A DNA stretch of 64,000 nucleotides from Paracoccus everestensis (GCF_021491915.1 NZ_CP090836.1:978501-1042500), one strand, 5' to 3'; positions 19,683-28,900 are shown, counted from the stretch's first letter. Translations and numbers: made by a program. The notes: generated from the letters alone by a model not told the origin.

Positions 19683-20162
19683 ATGGCCGATGAAACGCGC
19701 GCCCCCGCCCTTTATGCCGGGGCCGACCTGTCGCTGATCAAGCGCATCATTCCGCACCGCTATCCGTTCCTGTTCATCGACAAGGTGCGCGACATCGTCC
19801 CGCACGAAAGCGGCGTGGGCATCAAGATGGTCACCTGCAACGAGCCGCATTTCCAGGGCCATTTTCCCGACGAGCCCGTCATGCCGGGCGTCACCATTGT
19901 CGAGGCGATGGCCCAGACGGCGGCGGTGATCGTGGGCATCAGCATGAACATCATCGACAAGCCGCTGGCGACCTATTTCATGGGCATCGACAAGTGCAAG
20001 TTCCGCCGCATGGTGGTGCCGGGCGATATGCTGGAACTTCATGTGAAGGCCCTGCGCGGCGGCGGCAAGATCTGGAAGTTCGAGGGCCGTGCCCTGGTGG
20101 ACGGCCAGCTTTGCGCATCCGCCGAATTCACCGCCATGATGGCCCTGAAGGCCAATGCTTGA
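19683..20162 (+). CDS. fabZ: (3R)-hydroxyacyl-ACP dehydratase
   Basis: Dehydrates 3-hydroxyacyl-ACP in type II fatty acid synthesis. A 159-residue hot-dog fold with the active-site segment [15 protein letters not shown] and [10 protein letters not shown] at the N-terminus. The ATG at 19683 is chosen because GAAGGAA precedes it; an upstream in-frame codon would add an unlikely tail. It overlaps lpxA by 8 bases, the usual link between fatty acid and lipid A synthesis. The usual upstream lpxD is replaced here by the MoxR operon. Confidence 0.95.
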   Translation: MADETRAPALYAGADLSLIKRIIPHRYPFLFIDKVRDIVPHESGVGIKMVTCNEPHFQGHFPDEPVMPGVTIVEAMAQTAAVIVGISMNIIDKPLATYFMGIDKCKFRRMVVPGDMLELHVKALRGGGKIWKFEGRALVDGQLCASAEFTAMMALKANA

Positions 20163-20937
20163 CATCCATCCCACCGCCGTGATCGAGGACGGCGCGCAGA
20201 TCGGCGCGGGCGTCCAGATCGGCCCGTTCTGCGTTGTCGGACCCAATGTGCGGCTGGCCGATGGCGTGGTGCTGAAATCCCATGTCGCCCTTGCCGGGGA
20301 TACCGCGATCGGCGAAGGGACCGTGGTCTTTCCCTTTGCCTCGATCGGCGAGGTGCCGCAGGATCTGAAATTCAAGGGCGAGGATGTGCGCCTGGAGATC
20401 GGCGCGCGCAACCGCATCCGCGAATACGTCACCATGAATCCCGGAACAGGGGGCGGAGGCGGCGTCACGCGGATCGGCGACGACGGGCTGTTCATGGCGG
20501 GCTGCCATGTGGGCCATGATTGCCAGTTGGGCGACCGCGTGATCCTGGTCAACAACGCCTCGCTTGCGGGGCATTGCCACCTGGACGACGACGTGATCAT
20601 CGGCGGGCTGTCGGGCGTGCATCAGTTCGTGCGCATCGGGCGCGGCGCGATGATCGGCGCGGTGACGATGGTGACGGCGGATGTGATCCCTTACGGGTTG
20701 GTCCAGGGACCGCGCGGGCATCTGGACGGGCTGAACCTTGTGGGCCTGAAACGCCGAGGCGCCAGCCGGGCCGACATCCTCGAACTGCGGGAAATGCTGG
20801 ACAGGCTGGGCGGCGGCAGCTTCCGCGACACCGCGCGCCATCTGGCCGAAGGGGAAAGCGGCGCGATGGTCCGCGACGTGCTGGATTTCATCCTTGGCCC
20901 GTCCGACCGCAGCTTCCTGACGCCGAGGCCCGCATGA
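20155..20937 (+). CDS. lpxA: UDP-GlcNAc acyltransferase
   Basis: First step of lipid A synthesis: transfers a 3-hydroxyacyl chain from ACP to UDP-GlcNAc. A 260-residue left-handed beta-helix with hexapeptide repeats from [17 protein letters not shown] on; [12 protein letters not shown] includes the catalytic His, and [11 protein letters not shown] is the C-terminal family mark. It overlaps fabZ by 8 and lpxI by 4 bases, so the three are translated together. Confidence 0.96.
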   Translation: MLDIHPTAVIEDGAQIGAGVQIGPFCVVGPNVRLADGVVLKSHVALAGDTAIGEGTVVFPFASIGEVPQDLKFKGEDVRLEIGARNRIREYVTMNPGTGGGGGVTRIGDDGLFMAGCHVGHDCQLGDRVILVNNASLAGHCHLDDDVIIGGLSGVHQFVRIGRGAMIGAVTMVTADVIPYGLVQGPRGHLDGLNLVGLKRRGASRADILELREMLDRLGGGSFRDTARHLAEGESGAMVRDVLDFILGPSDRSFLTPRPA

Positions 20938-21740
20938 CCCGCACCGTCGTCATCGCGGGACAGGGCGCCCTGGCCCCCGCCGTCATCGCGGCCCTTGACG
21001 CGCCGCTGGTCTACGCCCTGGACGGTTTCGCGCCCGAAGGGGTTGATGCGCAACCCTTCCGGCTGGAACGGCTGGTCCCGTTTCTGGACAGCCTGCTGGA
21101 CCAGGACGCGTCGCAGGTGGTTTTTGCCGGGGCCATCCGTCGCCCCCGCCTGGACCCGGAACTGTTCGACAATCGCACGGCGCAACTGGTGCCACGCATC
21201 ATGATGGCGATGCAGTCGGGCGACGACGGCGCGCTGCGGGCGGTGCTGGAGGTGTTCGAGGAACACGGGCTGGCCATCGCCTCGGTCGCCGATGTCGCGC
21301 CCGACCTGATCCCCGGCGAAGGCGTGCTGGCGGGCGAGCCATCCGCCGCCGACCGGCGCGATGCAGCGCGGGCGGCGCTGATCCATGCAACGCTGGGACC
21401 GCTGGACGTGGGGCAGGGGAATGTGGTGGGGCAGGGCCAGTGCCTTGCCATCGAAACCCTGCCCGGCACGCAGGCGATGCTGGACTTTGCCGGGCGTCAT
21501 GCCGGGCTGCGGCCCAACCCGGACGGCGCGAAGGGCGTGTTCTTCAAGGCCCCGAAGCCCGGCCAGGATATGCGCATCGACTTGCCCACGCTTGGGCCCG
21601 ACAGCGTGACCCAGGCCGCCGATGCCGGGCTTGCCGGCATTGCCTGGCAGGCGGGCGGTGTGATCCTGCTGGACCGGGACGAGGCCATCCGTCGCGCGCA
21701 ATCGGCAGGGTTGTTCTTGTGGGCCATGCCTCCTGCCTGA
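20934..21740 (+). CDS. lpxI: UDP-2,3-diacylglucosamine pyrophosphatase LpxI
   Basis: Hydrolyses UDP-2,3-diacylglucosamine to lipid X; the alphaproteobacterial replacement for LpxH (old name DUF1009). The true start is the ATG overlapping the lpxA stop by 4 bases, giving 268 residues; the longer open frame upstream is the shadow of lpxA. Seen: VVIAGQGALAPAVIAAL at the N-terminus, FAGAIRRPRL, and the C-terminal segment VFFKAPKPGQDMRIDLPTLG. Its position between lpxA and lpxB fits the pathway. Confidence 0.93.
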   Translation: MTRTVVIAGQGALAPAVIAALDAPLVYALDGFAPEGVDAQPFRLERLVPFLDSLLDQDASQVVFAGAIRRPRLDPELFDNRTAQLVPRIMMAMQSGDDGALRAVLEVFEEHGLAIASVADVAPDLIPGEGVLAGEPSAADRRDAARAALIHATLGPLDVGQGNVVGQGQCLAIETLPGTQAMLDFAGRHAGLRPNPDGAKGVFFKAPKPGQDMRIDLPTLGPDSVTQAADAGLAGIAWQAGGVILLDRDEAIRRAQSAGLFLWAMPPA

Positions 21741-21764
21741 CATAATCGTGCCGGAGGTAGGCGC

Positions 21765-22919
21765 ATGAAATTCTTCCTGATCGCGGGAGAGCCTTCGGGC
21801 GACCAGCTTGGCGCGGCGCTGATGGCGGGCTTGCGGGAACTGGCGCCTGACGTGGAAATCGTCGGCATCGGCGGCGATGCGATGGCCGCCCAAGGCCTGG
21901 AGAGCCTGTTTCCCATGCGGGAACTGAGCCTGATGGGGATATGGGAGGTTCTGCCGAAATACCGCCACCTGAAACGCCGCATCTCGGAAACCGCAGTCCG
22001 CGTCGTCGCCGAAAGCCCGGACGCGCTGATCGGCATCGACAGCCCCGATTTCTGCCTGCGCGTGGCCCGCGCGGCACGGGCGCAGCGGCCCGACCTGCGG
22101 GTGATCCACTATGTCGCGCCCTCGGTCTGGGCCTGGCGGCCGGGGCGGGCCTTGAAGATGGCCGAGGTGGTGGATCACGTGCTGGCGATCCTGCCCTTCG
22201 AGCCGCCCTTGATGCAGGCCGCAGGCATGACCTGCGATTTCGTGGGTCATCCCATTGCCACCATTCCCGTGGCTGGCCCCGACGAGGCTGCGCTGTTTCG
22301 GGCGGGCCACGGGATCGCCCCCGAAAGCCCCGTGGTCCTGTGCCTGCCCGGATCGCGCACGGGCGAGGTCGGGCGGCTGCTGCCCCGTTTCGGGCAGGCG
22401 CTGGCCGATCTGCGCCGTCATGTCCCTGACACGCAGGTCGTGCTGCCGACCGTGCCGGGCGTTGCGGGTCAGGTGCGGCACCTGACGGCCGGGTGGCCGG
22501 TCCGTCCCCTGGTGGTCGAGGATGCGGACCAAAAGCGCGGAGCCTTTGCCGCAGCCGATTTGGCGCTTGCGGCGTCGGGGACGGTCAGCTTGGATTTGGC
22601 GGCCAACCGGGTGCCGATGGTGATCGGCTATGACATGGCGCCCCTCAGCCGGATGCTGATCGGGATGCTGCTGAAGACGGACACGGTGACGCTGGTCAAC
22701 CTAGTCAGCGATACTCGCACGGTGCCGGAATTCCTGGGCCGCGATTGCCATCCCGCGCCCATGGCCCAGGCGCTGCTGCGGCTGCTGGACGACCCCCGGG
22801 CACGGCAGGCCCAACTGGATGCGATGGACCTGACCATGGACCGGCTGGGCAAGGGCGGCGAGGCGCCGGGCCTGCGTGCCGCCCGGTCCGTGCTGCAGGC
22901 GGTTACAGAACTGCGGTGA
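21765..22919 (+). CDS. lpxB: Lipid-A-disaccharide synthase
   Basis: Glycosyltransferase (GT19) joining lipid X and UDP-diacylglucosamine. The 384-residue protein starts KFFLIAGEPSGDQLGA, has GIDSPDFCLRVARAAR and HYVAPSVWAWRPGRA in the middle, and a nucleotide-sugar site AASGTVSLDLAANRVPMVIG. A ribosome site CCGGAGG precedes the ATG. Its last 17 bases overlap the opposing RidA-like gene. Confidence 0.96.
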   Translation: MKFFLIAGEPSGDQLGAALMAGLRELAPDVEIVGIGGDAMAAQGLESLFPMRELSLMGIWEVLPKYRHLKRRISETAVRVVAESPDALIGIDSPDFCLRVARAARAQRPDLRVIHYVAPSVWAWRPGRALKMAEVVDHVLAILPFEPPLMQAAGMTCDFVGHPIATIPVAGPDEAALFRAGHGIAPESPVVLCLPGSRTGEVGRLLPRFGQALADLRRHVPDTQVVLPTVPGVAGQVRHLTAGWPVRPLVVEDADQKRGAFAAADLALAASGTVSLDLAANRVPMVIGYDMAPLSRMLIGMLLKTDTVTLVNLVSDTRTVPEFLGRDCHPAPMAQALLRLLDDPRARQAQLDAMDLTMDRLGKGGEAPGLRAARSVLQAVTELR

Positions 22920-23250
22920 CGATCACCTCGACCTTGTAGTCGGGGGTGGCCAGCTTCGCCTCGCCCGTGGCACGCGCGGGGGTATGGCCCTGCGGCACCC
23001 ATCCGTCCCAGACCGCGTTCATTTCCGCAAAATCGGCCATGTCGGCCAGCCAGATCTGGGCGGACACGATGCGCGTCTTGTCGGTTCCGGCCAGGGCCAG
23101 CAGGCGGTCCACCTGTTCCAGCACGACGCGGGTCTGGTCGGCAACCGACGCGCCCGGCTCGCCCACCTGGCCTGCCAGCCAGACGGTGCCATTGGCGATG
23201 ACCGCCTGGCTCATGCGCGGGCCGGTTTCGATGCGCTTGATGTCGTTCAT
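22903..23250 (-). CDS. RidA/YjgF-family protein
   Basis: Small homotrimeric family that removes reactive enamine/imine intermediates formed by PLP enzymes. Of two in-frame ATGs, the second (23250) is chosen: AAGGAG lies 7 bases before it but only 1 base before the first (23256). The 115-residue product shows GPRMSQAVIANGTVWLAGQV at the N-terminus, ARATGEAKLA with the conserved substrate-binding Arg, and VEVIVTAVL at the end. It is translationally linked to the exporter gene upstream; substrate unknown. Confidence 0.85.
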   Translation of the reverse strand: MNDIKRIETGPRMSQAVIANGTVWLAGQVGEPGASVADQTRVVLEQVDRLLALAGTDKTRIVSAQIWLADMADFAEMNAVWDGWVPQGHTPARATGEAKLATPDYKVEVIVTAVL

Positions 23251-23252
23251 GC

Positions 23253-24008
23253 TCATGCTCCTTGAATGAGACGCCAGAAAAAGATTGCGGTCATGCCAAA
23301 GCCGATCACGGCGATCAGCAAGCGCAGGATATTGCGGGGTATGCGCCGGGCCACGGGTGCGCCGGCATAGCCGCCGGTGATGGTGCCCACGGCCATGATC
23401 GCCGCTGGTCCCCAGGCCACCGACCCGCCCGCCGCGAAGATGGCAAAGGCCACCGCGGACAGCGCGAAGCTCAGCCAGCACTTCAGCCCGTTCATCTGAT
23501 GCAGGTCCGTCATGCCCCACATGGCAAAGACCGCCAGCAACACGATCCCCAGGCCGCCGTTGAAATATCCGCCATAGATCACGACCGGCAGCAGGATGCC
23601 CAAACCAAAGGGCAGGACCACTGACCGCCACCGCGACGCCATGCGGCGCACGTCGTCGGCAAAGGAAAACACCAGCGTCGCGACCAGCAGCAGGAACGGC
23701 ACAAGGGCCGAGAAAGCCTCGTTCGAACTGACCAGCAGCAAGCCGCTGCCAATGGCGCCGCCGATCATCGTCCAGATCGTCAGCTTGGCGAAGGGCGCGT
23801 CGTGGATGGCGCGGATGTCGCCCCGGAACGCGATGGCCGAGGAAAGGTAACCGGGCAGCGCCGCCACGGTGCTGGTCGCATTGGCGTCGACCGGGGGAAT
23901 GCCGGTAAAGACAAGCGCGGGAAAGGTGATGAATGTGCCGCCCCCGGCGACCGCGTTCAGCATCCCGCCGAAAAACCCGGCGGCGAACAGAAGCAGGGCT
24001 TCCAGCAT
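23253..24008 (-). CDS. TauE/SafE-family (TSUP) membrane transporter
   Basis: A 251-residue inner-membrane protein with about eight hydrophobic helices. The paired repeat signature is GFFGGMLNAVAGGGTFITFP near the N-terminus and FNGGLGIVLLAVFAMWG in the second half. The family exports sulfite, sulfoacetate or other small organic anions; the substrate here cannot be read from sequence. It is divergent from the ABC transporter operon and followed by the RidA-like gene. Confidence 0.85.
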   Translation of the reverse strand: MLEALLLFAAGFFGGMLNAVAGGGTFITFPALVFTGIPPVDANATSTVAALPGYLSSAIAFRGDIRAIHDAPFAKLTIWTMIGGAIGSGLLLVSSNEAFSALVPFLLLVATLVFSFADDVRRMASRWRSVVLPFGLGILLPVVIYGGYFNGGLGIVLLAVFAMWGMTDLHQMNGLKCWLSFALSAVAFAIFAAGGSVAWGPAAIMAVGTITGGYAGAPVARRIPRNILRLLIAVIGFGMTAIFFWRLIQGA

Positions 24009-24210
24009 GGCAGTCCTTCGGTCAGGCGCGAAGGACGGGTGTCCTTGGCTGGTGGCGGATTCGGATCGGCCGCGACGCTAGCCGCAGGGTTGCAGGGACA
24101 CAAGGCCATGCGCCTGTGCCCGCATTCCCGGCAGGGACGCCGATTGCACGGGCGGGCACCGCCAATGACTGTAAGCGACCTTCACCCCGCAAGAAATGTC
24201 GCAAACAGTG

Positions 24211-24240
24211 TTGCACAGACGCCAAGCCGCCGCGTAACCT
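24211..24240 (+). promoter_or_regulatory. Possible sigma-70 promoter for the ABC transporter operon
   Basis: TTGCAC, an 18-base spacer and TAACCT lie in the 277-base divergent gap (24009-24285), with a start predicted near 24247. The -35 is a good match and the -10 a fair one. No operator repeat was seen nearby. Confidence 0.35.
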
Positions 24241-24285
24241 GTTGATGCGCTGAACAACGAAAATCGATAACAGGGAGAGCGCCTT

Positions 24286-25389
24286 TTGCTGGACGACCGC
24301 CACGGCGATACCTTCGTTGCCTTTGAGCACGTGCAAAAAAGCTATGATGGACAGACTCTTGTCGTCAAAGATTTGAACCTGTCCATCGGCAAGGGAGAGT
24401 TCCTGACGATGCTCGGGCCATCAGGTTCGGGCAAGACAACCTGCCTTATGATGCTTGCGGGGTTCGAAACCGCGACTCATGGGGAAATCCGGCTGGCCGG
24501 GCGGCCGATCAACCAGGTGCCGCCGCACAAGCGCGGCATCGGCATGGTGTTCCAGAACTATGCCCTGTTTCCGCACATGACCGTGGGCGAGAACCTGTCC
24601 TTCCCGCTGGAAGTCCGGGGAATGTCCAAGGCCGACCGCGAAACCCGTGTCGCCCGCGCACTGGACATGGTGCAGATGGGCAAGTTCATCAACCGCCGCC
24701 CCGCGCAACTGTCGGGCGGCCAGCAGCAGCGGATCGCGCTGGCCCGCGCCCTGGTCTTCGACCCCGAGCTGGTGCTGATGGACGAACCCTTGGGCGCCCT
24801 GGACAAGCAACTGCGCGAACACATGCAGTTCGAGATCAAGCACCTGCACGAACGCCTTGGAATCACCTGCGTCTATGTGACCCACGACCAGGGCGAGGCC
24901 TTGACCATGTCGGACCGCGTGGCGGTCTTCAACGACGGCCGCATCCAGCAGCTTGCGGCGCCCGCCGACCTCTACGAGCGCCCGGAAAACAGCTTCGTCG
25001 CCCAGTTCATCGGCGAGAACAACAAGCTGCCCGGCGTGATCGAGGAACTGTCGGGCGACAAGGCCCTTGTGCGCCTGTCCACCGGCGAGGTGATCGACGC
25101 CACCCCGGTGAACGTGACTTCCAAGGGACAGCAGGTGCTGGTGTCCATCCGCCCCGAACGGGTCGAGTTCAAGCCCGAGATGATGCCCCCCGGCGCCCAC
25201 ATGATCGGCGCCGAGGTGTGCGAGGTCGTCTATATGGGCGACATCCTGCGCGCCCGCCTGAAGGTGGCGGGCAGCGCCGATTTCGTCATGAAGATGCGCA
25301 ATACCATCGGCCAGACCCGGCTGGAGCCGGGCCAGCAGATCAAGATCGGCTGGCATCCCGCCGATGCCCGCGCCCTCGACCCTGTCTGA
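24286..25389 (+). CDS. ABC transporter ATPase, polyamine (PotA) type
   Basis: ATP-hydrolysing subunit of the importer encoded by the next five genes. Walker A GPSGSGKT, signature LSGGQQQRIALARAL, Walker B LVLMDEPLGALD, the H-loop VTHDQGEALT, and a C-terminal TOBE domain (about 280-365) seen in PotA/UgpC-type ATPases. The start is TTG at 24286 with AGGGAGAG in front. Length 367. It is the first gene of the operon, which is the reverse of importers where the binding protein comes first. Confidence 0.93.
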   Translation: MLDDRHGDTFVAFEHVQKSYDGQTLVVKDLNLSIGKGEFLTMLGPSGSGKTTCLMMLAGFETATHGEIRLAGRPINQVPPHKRGIGMVFQNYALFPHMTVGENLSFPLEVRGMSKADRETRVARALDMVQMGKFINRRPAQLSGGQQQRIALARALVFDPELVLMDEPLGALDKQLREHMQFEIKHLHERLGITCVYVTHDQGEALTMSDRVAVFNDGRIQQLAAPADLYERPENSFVAQFIGENNKLPGVIEELSGDKALVRLSTGEVIDATPVNVTSKGQQVLVSIRPERVEFKPEMMPPGAHMIGAEVCEVVYMGDILRARLKVAGSADFVMKMRNTIGQTRLEPGQQIKIGWHPADARALDPV

Positions 25390-25457
25390 GGGCCAGGGGA
25401 TACCCTTGGGCCACGAATGACGGCAAATGCCGCGTATCCTTGCAGTTGGAGTGATAG

Positions 25458-26528
25458 ATGAAAAAGACGCTTGCCCTGACCACCGCACTTGGCTTGGTCG
25501 CCTTTCCCGCGCTGGCGGATGTGAACCTGCTGTCCTGGGGCGGTGCCTATGGCAACAGCCATGTCGAGGCCTATGCCAAGCCTTTCGAGGCCGAGACCGG
25601 CATCAAGGTGAACATCGCCGACGCCGACAACCCCGCCACCCCCATCAAGGCCATGGTCGAGGCGGGCAACGTGACCACCGACGTGGCCTCGGTGGAATAC
25701 GCCGATGCGGTGCGGCTGTGCGATGAAGGGCTGCTGGAGGAAATCGACCCGTCGATCCTGGTCGCTGCCCAGGATGGCACGGCCGCGACCGACGATTTCA
25801 TCGACGGCGCGATCACAGAATGCTTTGTCGCGACCGACGTTTATTCGATGGTCCTGGCCTTCGACGAAAGCAGGTTCCCGGATGCCAAGCCCGCCAGCCC
25901 GGCGGATTTCTTCGACCTGGAAAAATTTCCCGGCAAGCGCACCATGCGCAAGGGCGCCAAGTTCAACCTGGAACTGGCGCTGATGGCCGACGGCGTTCCT
26001 GCCGCCGAGGTGTATGAGATCCTGGGCACGCCAGAAGGCGTGGACCGGGCATTTGCCAAGCTGGAAACCATCAAGGACGACGTGATCTGGTGGGAAGCCG
26101 GTGCCCAGCCGCCGCAACTGCTGGCGGATGGAGAGGTCGTGATGGCCTATGCCTTCAACGGCCGGATCTTCAGCGCAGCCCAGGAAGAAGGCAAGCCCTT
26201 CCAGATCATCTGGGATGGCCAGATCTATGAGATGGAAGGCTGGGTCGTGCCGAAAGGCGCGAACAACCTGGAAGACGCGCTGAAATTCGTGGCCTGGACG
26301 ACATCGCCCGCCCCGCAGGCACGCGCGGCCGAATTCATCAGCTATGGTCCGCCGCGCAAGTCGGCGGCCGCCCTGGTCGGCAACATCGAAGGCTCGGACA
26401 CGCCCATGGGTCCGAACCTGCCCACGACCGAGGCGAACATGACCAATGCGTTGGGATCCAACCTGGAATTCTGGGTCGATCGCGATGCGGAACTGAACGA
26501 ACGCTTCAACAGCTGGCTGGCCAGCTGA
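25458..26528 (+). CDS. Periplasmic solute-binding protein, copy 1 (PotD-like)
   Basis: Class II binding protein of a spermidine/putrescine-type importer. Signal peptide MKKTLALTTALGLVAFPALA, then VNLLSWGGAYGNSHVEAYAK. The 356-residue protein keeps two cysteines shared with copies 2 and 3 (RLCDEG and TEC), probably a disulfide. It also has the shared block TPEGVDRAFAKLETIKDD followed by WWEAGAQ. It ends ELNERFNSWLAS. Followed by a 10-bp hairpin and copy 2. Confidence 0.9.
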   Translation: MKKTLALTTALGLVAFPALADVNLLSWGGAYGNSHVEAYAKPFEAETGIKVNIADADNPATPIKAMVEAGNVTTDVASVEYADAVRLCDEGLLEEIDPSILVAAQDGTAATDDFIDGAITECFVATDVYSMVLAFDESRFPDAKPASPADFFDLEKFPGKRTMRKGAKFNLELALMADGVPAAEVYEILGTPEGVDRAFAKLETIKDDVIWWEAGAQPPQLLADGEVVMAYAFNGRIFSAAQEEGKPFQIIWDGQIYEMEGWVVPKGANNLEDALKFVAWTTSPAPQARAAEFISYGPPRKSAAALVGNIEGSDTPMGPNLPTTEANMTNALGSNLEFWVDRDAELNERFNSWLAS

Positions 26529-26535
26529 CCGGATC

Positions 26536-26561
26536 GGGGCGGGCAGACCAATGCCCGCCCC
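26536..26561 (+). terminator. Intercistronic hairpin after binding protein copy 1
   Basis: Perfect 10-bp stem GGGGCGGGCA / TGCCCGCCCC with a 6-base loop, 7 bases after the stop. No T run follows, so it is more likely an mRNA stabiliser or partial attenuator than a full stop. Confidence 0.6.
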
Positions 26562-26621
26562 TTGCCCCAAGGGGGCCAAGAACATGGGGCAAAGACCCCT
26601 CATCAACGGGAGTTCGAGAAC

Positions 26622-27698
26622 GTGAAAACCACACTGGTCCTATCCACCGCCCTTGTCGGCATGGCGTTTGCGGCCACGGCGCAAGAGGTCAATGTCGTGT
26701 CCTGGGGCGGCGCCTATGAGGTCAGCCAGGTCGAGGCCTATAACAAGCCTTTCACCGAGGCGACCGGCATCAAGGCCAACATGATCGCAGCCGACGATCC
26801 GGCCACGCCCCTGAAGGCGCAGGTCGAGGCCAGAAATGTCACCGGCGATGTCTTCGATCTGGCGATGGCCGATGCGATCCGGCTGTGCGACGAAGGCGCA
26901 CTGATGGAATTCGATCCCGCCGATCTGCCCGCAGGTGCCGATGGCACCCCTGCCGCCGAGGATTTCGTCGATGGCTCGCTGGGTGACTGTGCGGTGGGCA
27001 ATATCGTCTGGGGCACGGTGATCAGCTACGACAAGACCAAGTTCGAAGGCGAGGCTCCGACCACCGTCGCCGATTTCTTCGACACCGAGAAATTTCCTGG
27101 CAAGCGCGGGCTGCCCAAGTCGCCCAAGCGGACGCTGTATCTGGCACTGATCGCCGATGGGGTGGCGGCCGACGACATCTATGACACCCTTGCCACGCCC
27201 GAAGGCGTGGACCGCGCCTTTGCCAAGCTCGACACGATCAAGAACGACGTGGTCTGGTGGGAAGCCGGCGCGCAGCCCATGCAGCTGCTGGCCGACGGCG
27301 AGGTGGCCATGACCACCGTCTATAACGGCCGTGTCTTCGATGCGATGGTGGGCGAGGGCAAGCCCTTCGACGTGATCTGGGACGGCCAGTACCTGGAGAT
27401 CAACGCCTTTGTCGTGCCGAAGGACGCCCCCAACCCCGAGGCTGCTCTGGAATACGTGAAGTTCGCCACCGGCACCCAGCCCTTGGCGGATCAGGCGAAA
27501 TACATCGCTTATGGCCCGGCGCGCAAATCCTCGGCGCCGCTGGTTGGGATGTATCAGGACGGCACGACCGAAATGGCACCGCATATGCCGACCGAACCCG
27601 ACCACCTGACAACCGCCGTCGTGGACAACCCGGAATTCTGGGCCGACCACGATGCCGAACTGTCTGAACGCTTCAACAGCTGGCTGGCTGGTTCCTGA
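26622..27698 (+). CDS. Periplasmic solute-binding protein, copy 2 (PotD-like)
   Basis: Paralogue of the flanking binding proteins. Start is GTG at 26622, giving signal peptide MKTTLVLSTALVGMAFAATA; GGGAG lies upstream. The mature protein opens QEVNVVSWGGAYEVSQ. Conserved cysteines RLCDEG and GDC, the TPEGVDRAFAKLDTIKND block and the ELSERFNSWLAGS end are all present. Length 358. Differences from copy 1 sit mainly in the N-terminal lobe, so ligand preference may differ. Confidence 0.9.
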   Translation: MKTTLVLSTALVGMAFAATAQEVNVVSWGGAYEVSQVEAYNKPFTEATGIKANMIAADDPATPLKAQVEARNVTGDVFDLAMADAIRLCDEGALMEFDPADLPAGADGTPAAEDFVDGSLGDCAVGNIVWGTVISYDKTKFEGEAPTTVADFFDTEKFPGKRGLPKSPKRTLYLALIADGVAADDIYDTLATPEGVDRAFAKLDTIKNDVVWWEAGAQPMQLLADGEVAMTTVYNGRVFDAMVGEGKPFDVIWDGQYLEINAFVVPKDAPNPEAALEYVKFATGTQPLADQAKYIAYGPARKSSAPLVGMYQDGTTEMAPHMPTEPDHLTTAVVDNPEFWADHDAELSERFNSWLAGS

Positions 27699-27701
27699 TC
27701 G

Positions 27702-27724
27702 GGCGGCGCCGGCATGGCGCCGCC
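27702..27724 (+). terminator. Intercistronic hairpin after binding protein copy 2
   Basis: Perfect 9-bp stem GGCGGCGCC / GGCGCCGCC with a 5-base loop, 3 bases after the stop codon. It has the same position and form as the hairpins after copies 1 and 3, but unrelated sequence. Confidence 0.6.
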
Positions 27725-27753
27725 TTCACCCAAGGGTTTCGAAAGAGCAAAGC

Positions 27754-28839
27754 ATGACCAGACGACTGATTGCAGGCACGGCCCTGGCGCTGATGTCCGG
27801 GGTTGCGGCACAGGCCCAAGAGGGGCCGATCAACATCACCACCTATGGCGGCGCCTTTGGGGCCGCAGTGAACGAGGCCTTCGTCAAGCCCTTCACGGCC
27901 GAGAAGGGCATCCAGGCCACGATGGTGGACAACGACAATCCGCCTGCAACGCTGAAAGCCCAGGTCGAGGCGGGCAACATCACCAGCGACGTCTTTGACG
28001 TCGAGCAGTCGGACGTGCTGAGGCTGTGCGACGAGGGCCTGATCGAGCCGATAGACCCTGCGATCCTGCCTGCCTCGGCGGACGGCACCCCGGCGGCCGA
28101 GGATTACCTGCCCCAGGCGCTGCATGAATGCGCAACGGCGATCATGGTGTGGTCCACGGTCATCGCCTATAATACCGAAGCCTTCCCGGACGGTGCGCCC
28201 ACGAGCGTTGCCGATTTCTTCGAAACCGAGAAATTCCCCGGCAAGCGCGGCATTATCAAGCGGCCGAAATACGTCATGGAATTTGCCTTGCTGGGGGACG
28301 GCGTGCCGGCCGACCAGGTCTATGACGTGCTGTCCACCCCCGAGGGCGTTGACCGCGCTTTCGCCAAGCTGGACAGCATCAAGGACGAGGTCGTCTGGTG
28401 GGAAGCGGGCGCCCAGGCGCCGCAGCTTCTGGCCGACAAGGAAGTGACGATGACGCTGGCCTATAACGGCCGGATCTTCGATGCCATCGTCGATGAAGGC
28501 AAGCCCTTCGCCTTTGTCTGGGATGGTGCGAACCTGGACATGGACTATTGGGTCGTGCCGATGGGTGCGCCGAACAAGGAGGTGGCGATGGACTTCATCG
28601 CCTTTGCCTCGGACCCGACGCGGCAGGCGGACCTGTCGAAATACATCGCCTATGGTCCGCCGCGCGAATCGGCCTCGGCCAGTGTCGGCACCTACAAGGA
28701 CGGCACCACGGAAATGGCGCCGTACCTGCCGACGACACCCGAGAATGCCGAGCGCGCCCTGGTCAACGATGCAGGATTCTGGGCCGACCACGATTCCGAA
28801 CTGACCGAGCGCTTCAACAGCTGGCTGGCCGGTTCTTGA
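27754..28839 (+). CDS. Periplasmic solute-binding protein, copy 3 (PotD-like)
   Basis: Third tandem paralogue, 361 residues. The start is the ATG giving MTRRLIAGTALALMSGVAAQ, a signal peptide cleaved near AQA-QEG; the frame upstream overlaps copy 2 and is not used. It begins INITTYGGAFGAAVNEAF where copies 1 and 2 have WGGAY, so it is the most distinct at the N-terminal lobe. The cysteine pair (RLCDEG, HEC), the TPEGVDRAFAKLDSIKDE block and the ELTERFNSWLAGS end are kept. Confidence 0.9.
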   Translation: MTRRLIAGTALALMSGVAAQAQEGPINITTYGGAFGAAVNEAFVKPFTAEKGIQATMVDNDNPPATLKAQVEAGNITSDVFDVEQSDVLRLCDEGLIEPIDPAILPASADGTPAAEDYLPQALHECATAIMVWSTVIAYNTEAFPDGAPTSVADFFETEKFPGKRGIIKRPKYVMEFALLGDGVPADQVYDVLSTPEGVDRAFAKLDSIKDEVVWWEAGAQAPQLLADKEVTMTLAYNGRIFDAIVDEGKPFAFVWDGANLDMDYWVVPMGAPNKEVAMDFIAFASDPTRQADLSKYIAYGPPRESASASVGTYKDGTTEMAPYLPTTPENAERALVNDAGFWADHDSELTERFNSWLAGS

Positions 28840-28849
28840 CAGAATGATT

Positions 28850-28880
28850 GCCGCCGCCCGTGCCGGTGCCGGGCGGCGGC
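28850..28880 (+). terminator. Intercistronic hairpin after binding protein copy 3
   Basis: Perfect 11-bp stem GCCGCCGCCCG / CGGGCGGCGGC with a 9-base loop, 10 bases after the stop and before the permease genes. It probably separates high expression of binding proteins from lower expression of permeases. Confidence 0.65.
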
Positions 28881-28900
28881 CCTGATACTTTGAGGAATTC

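Noticed and set aside
24009..24285. Operator between the TSUP transporter and ABC operon
   Set aside because: No inverted or direct repeat of note; only a fair sigma-70 pattern.
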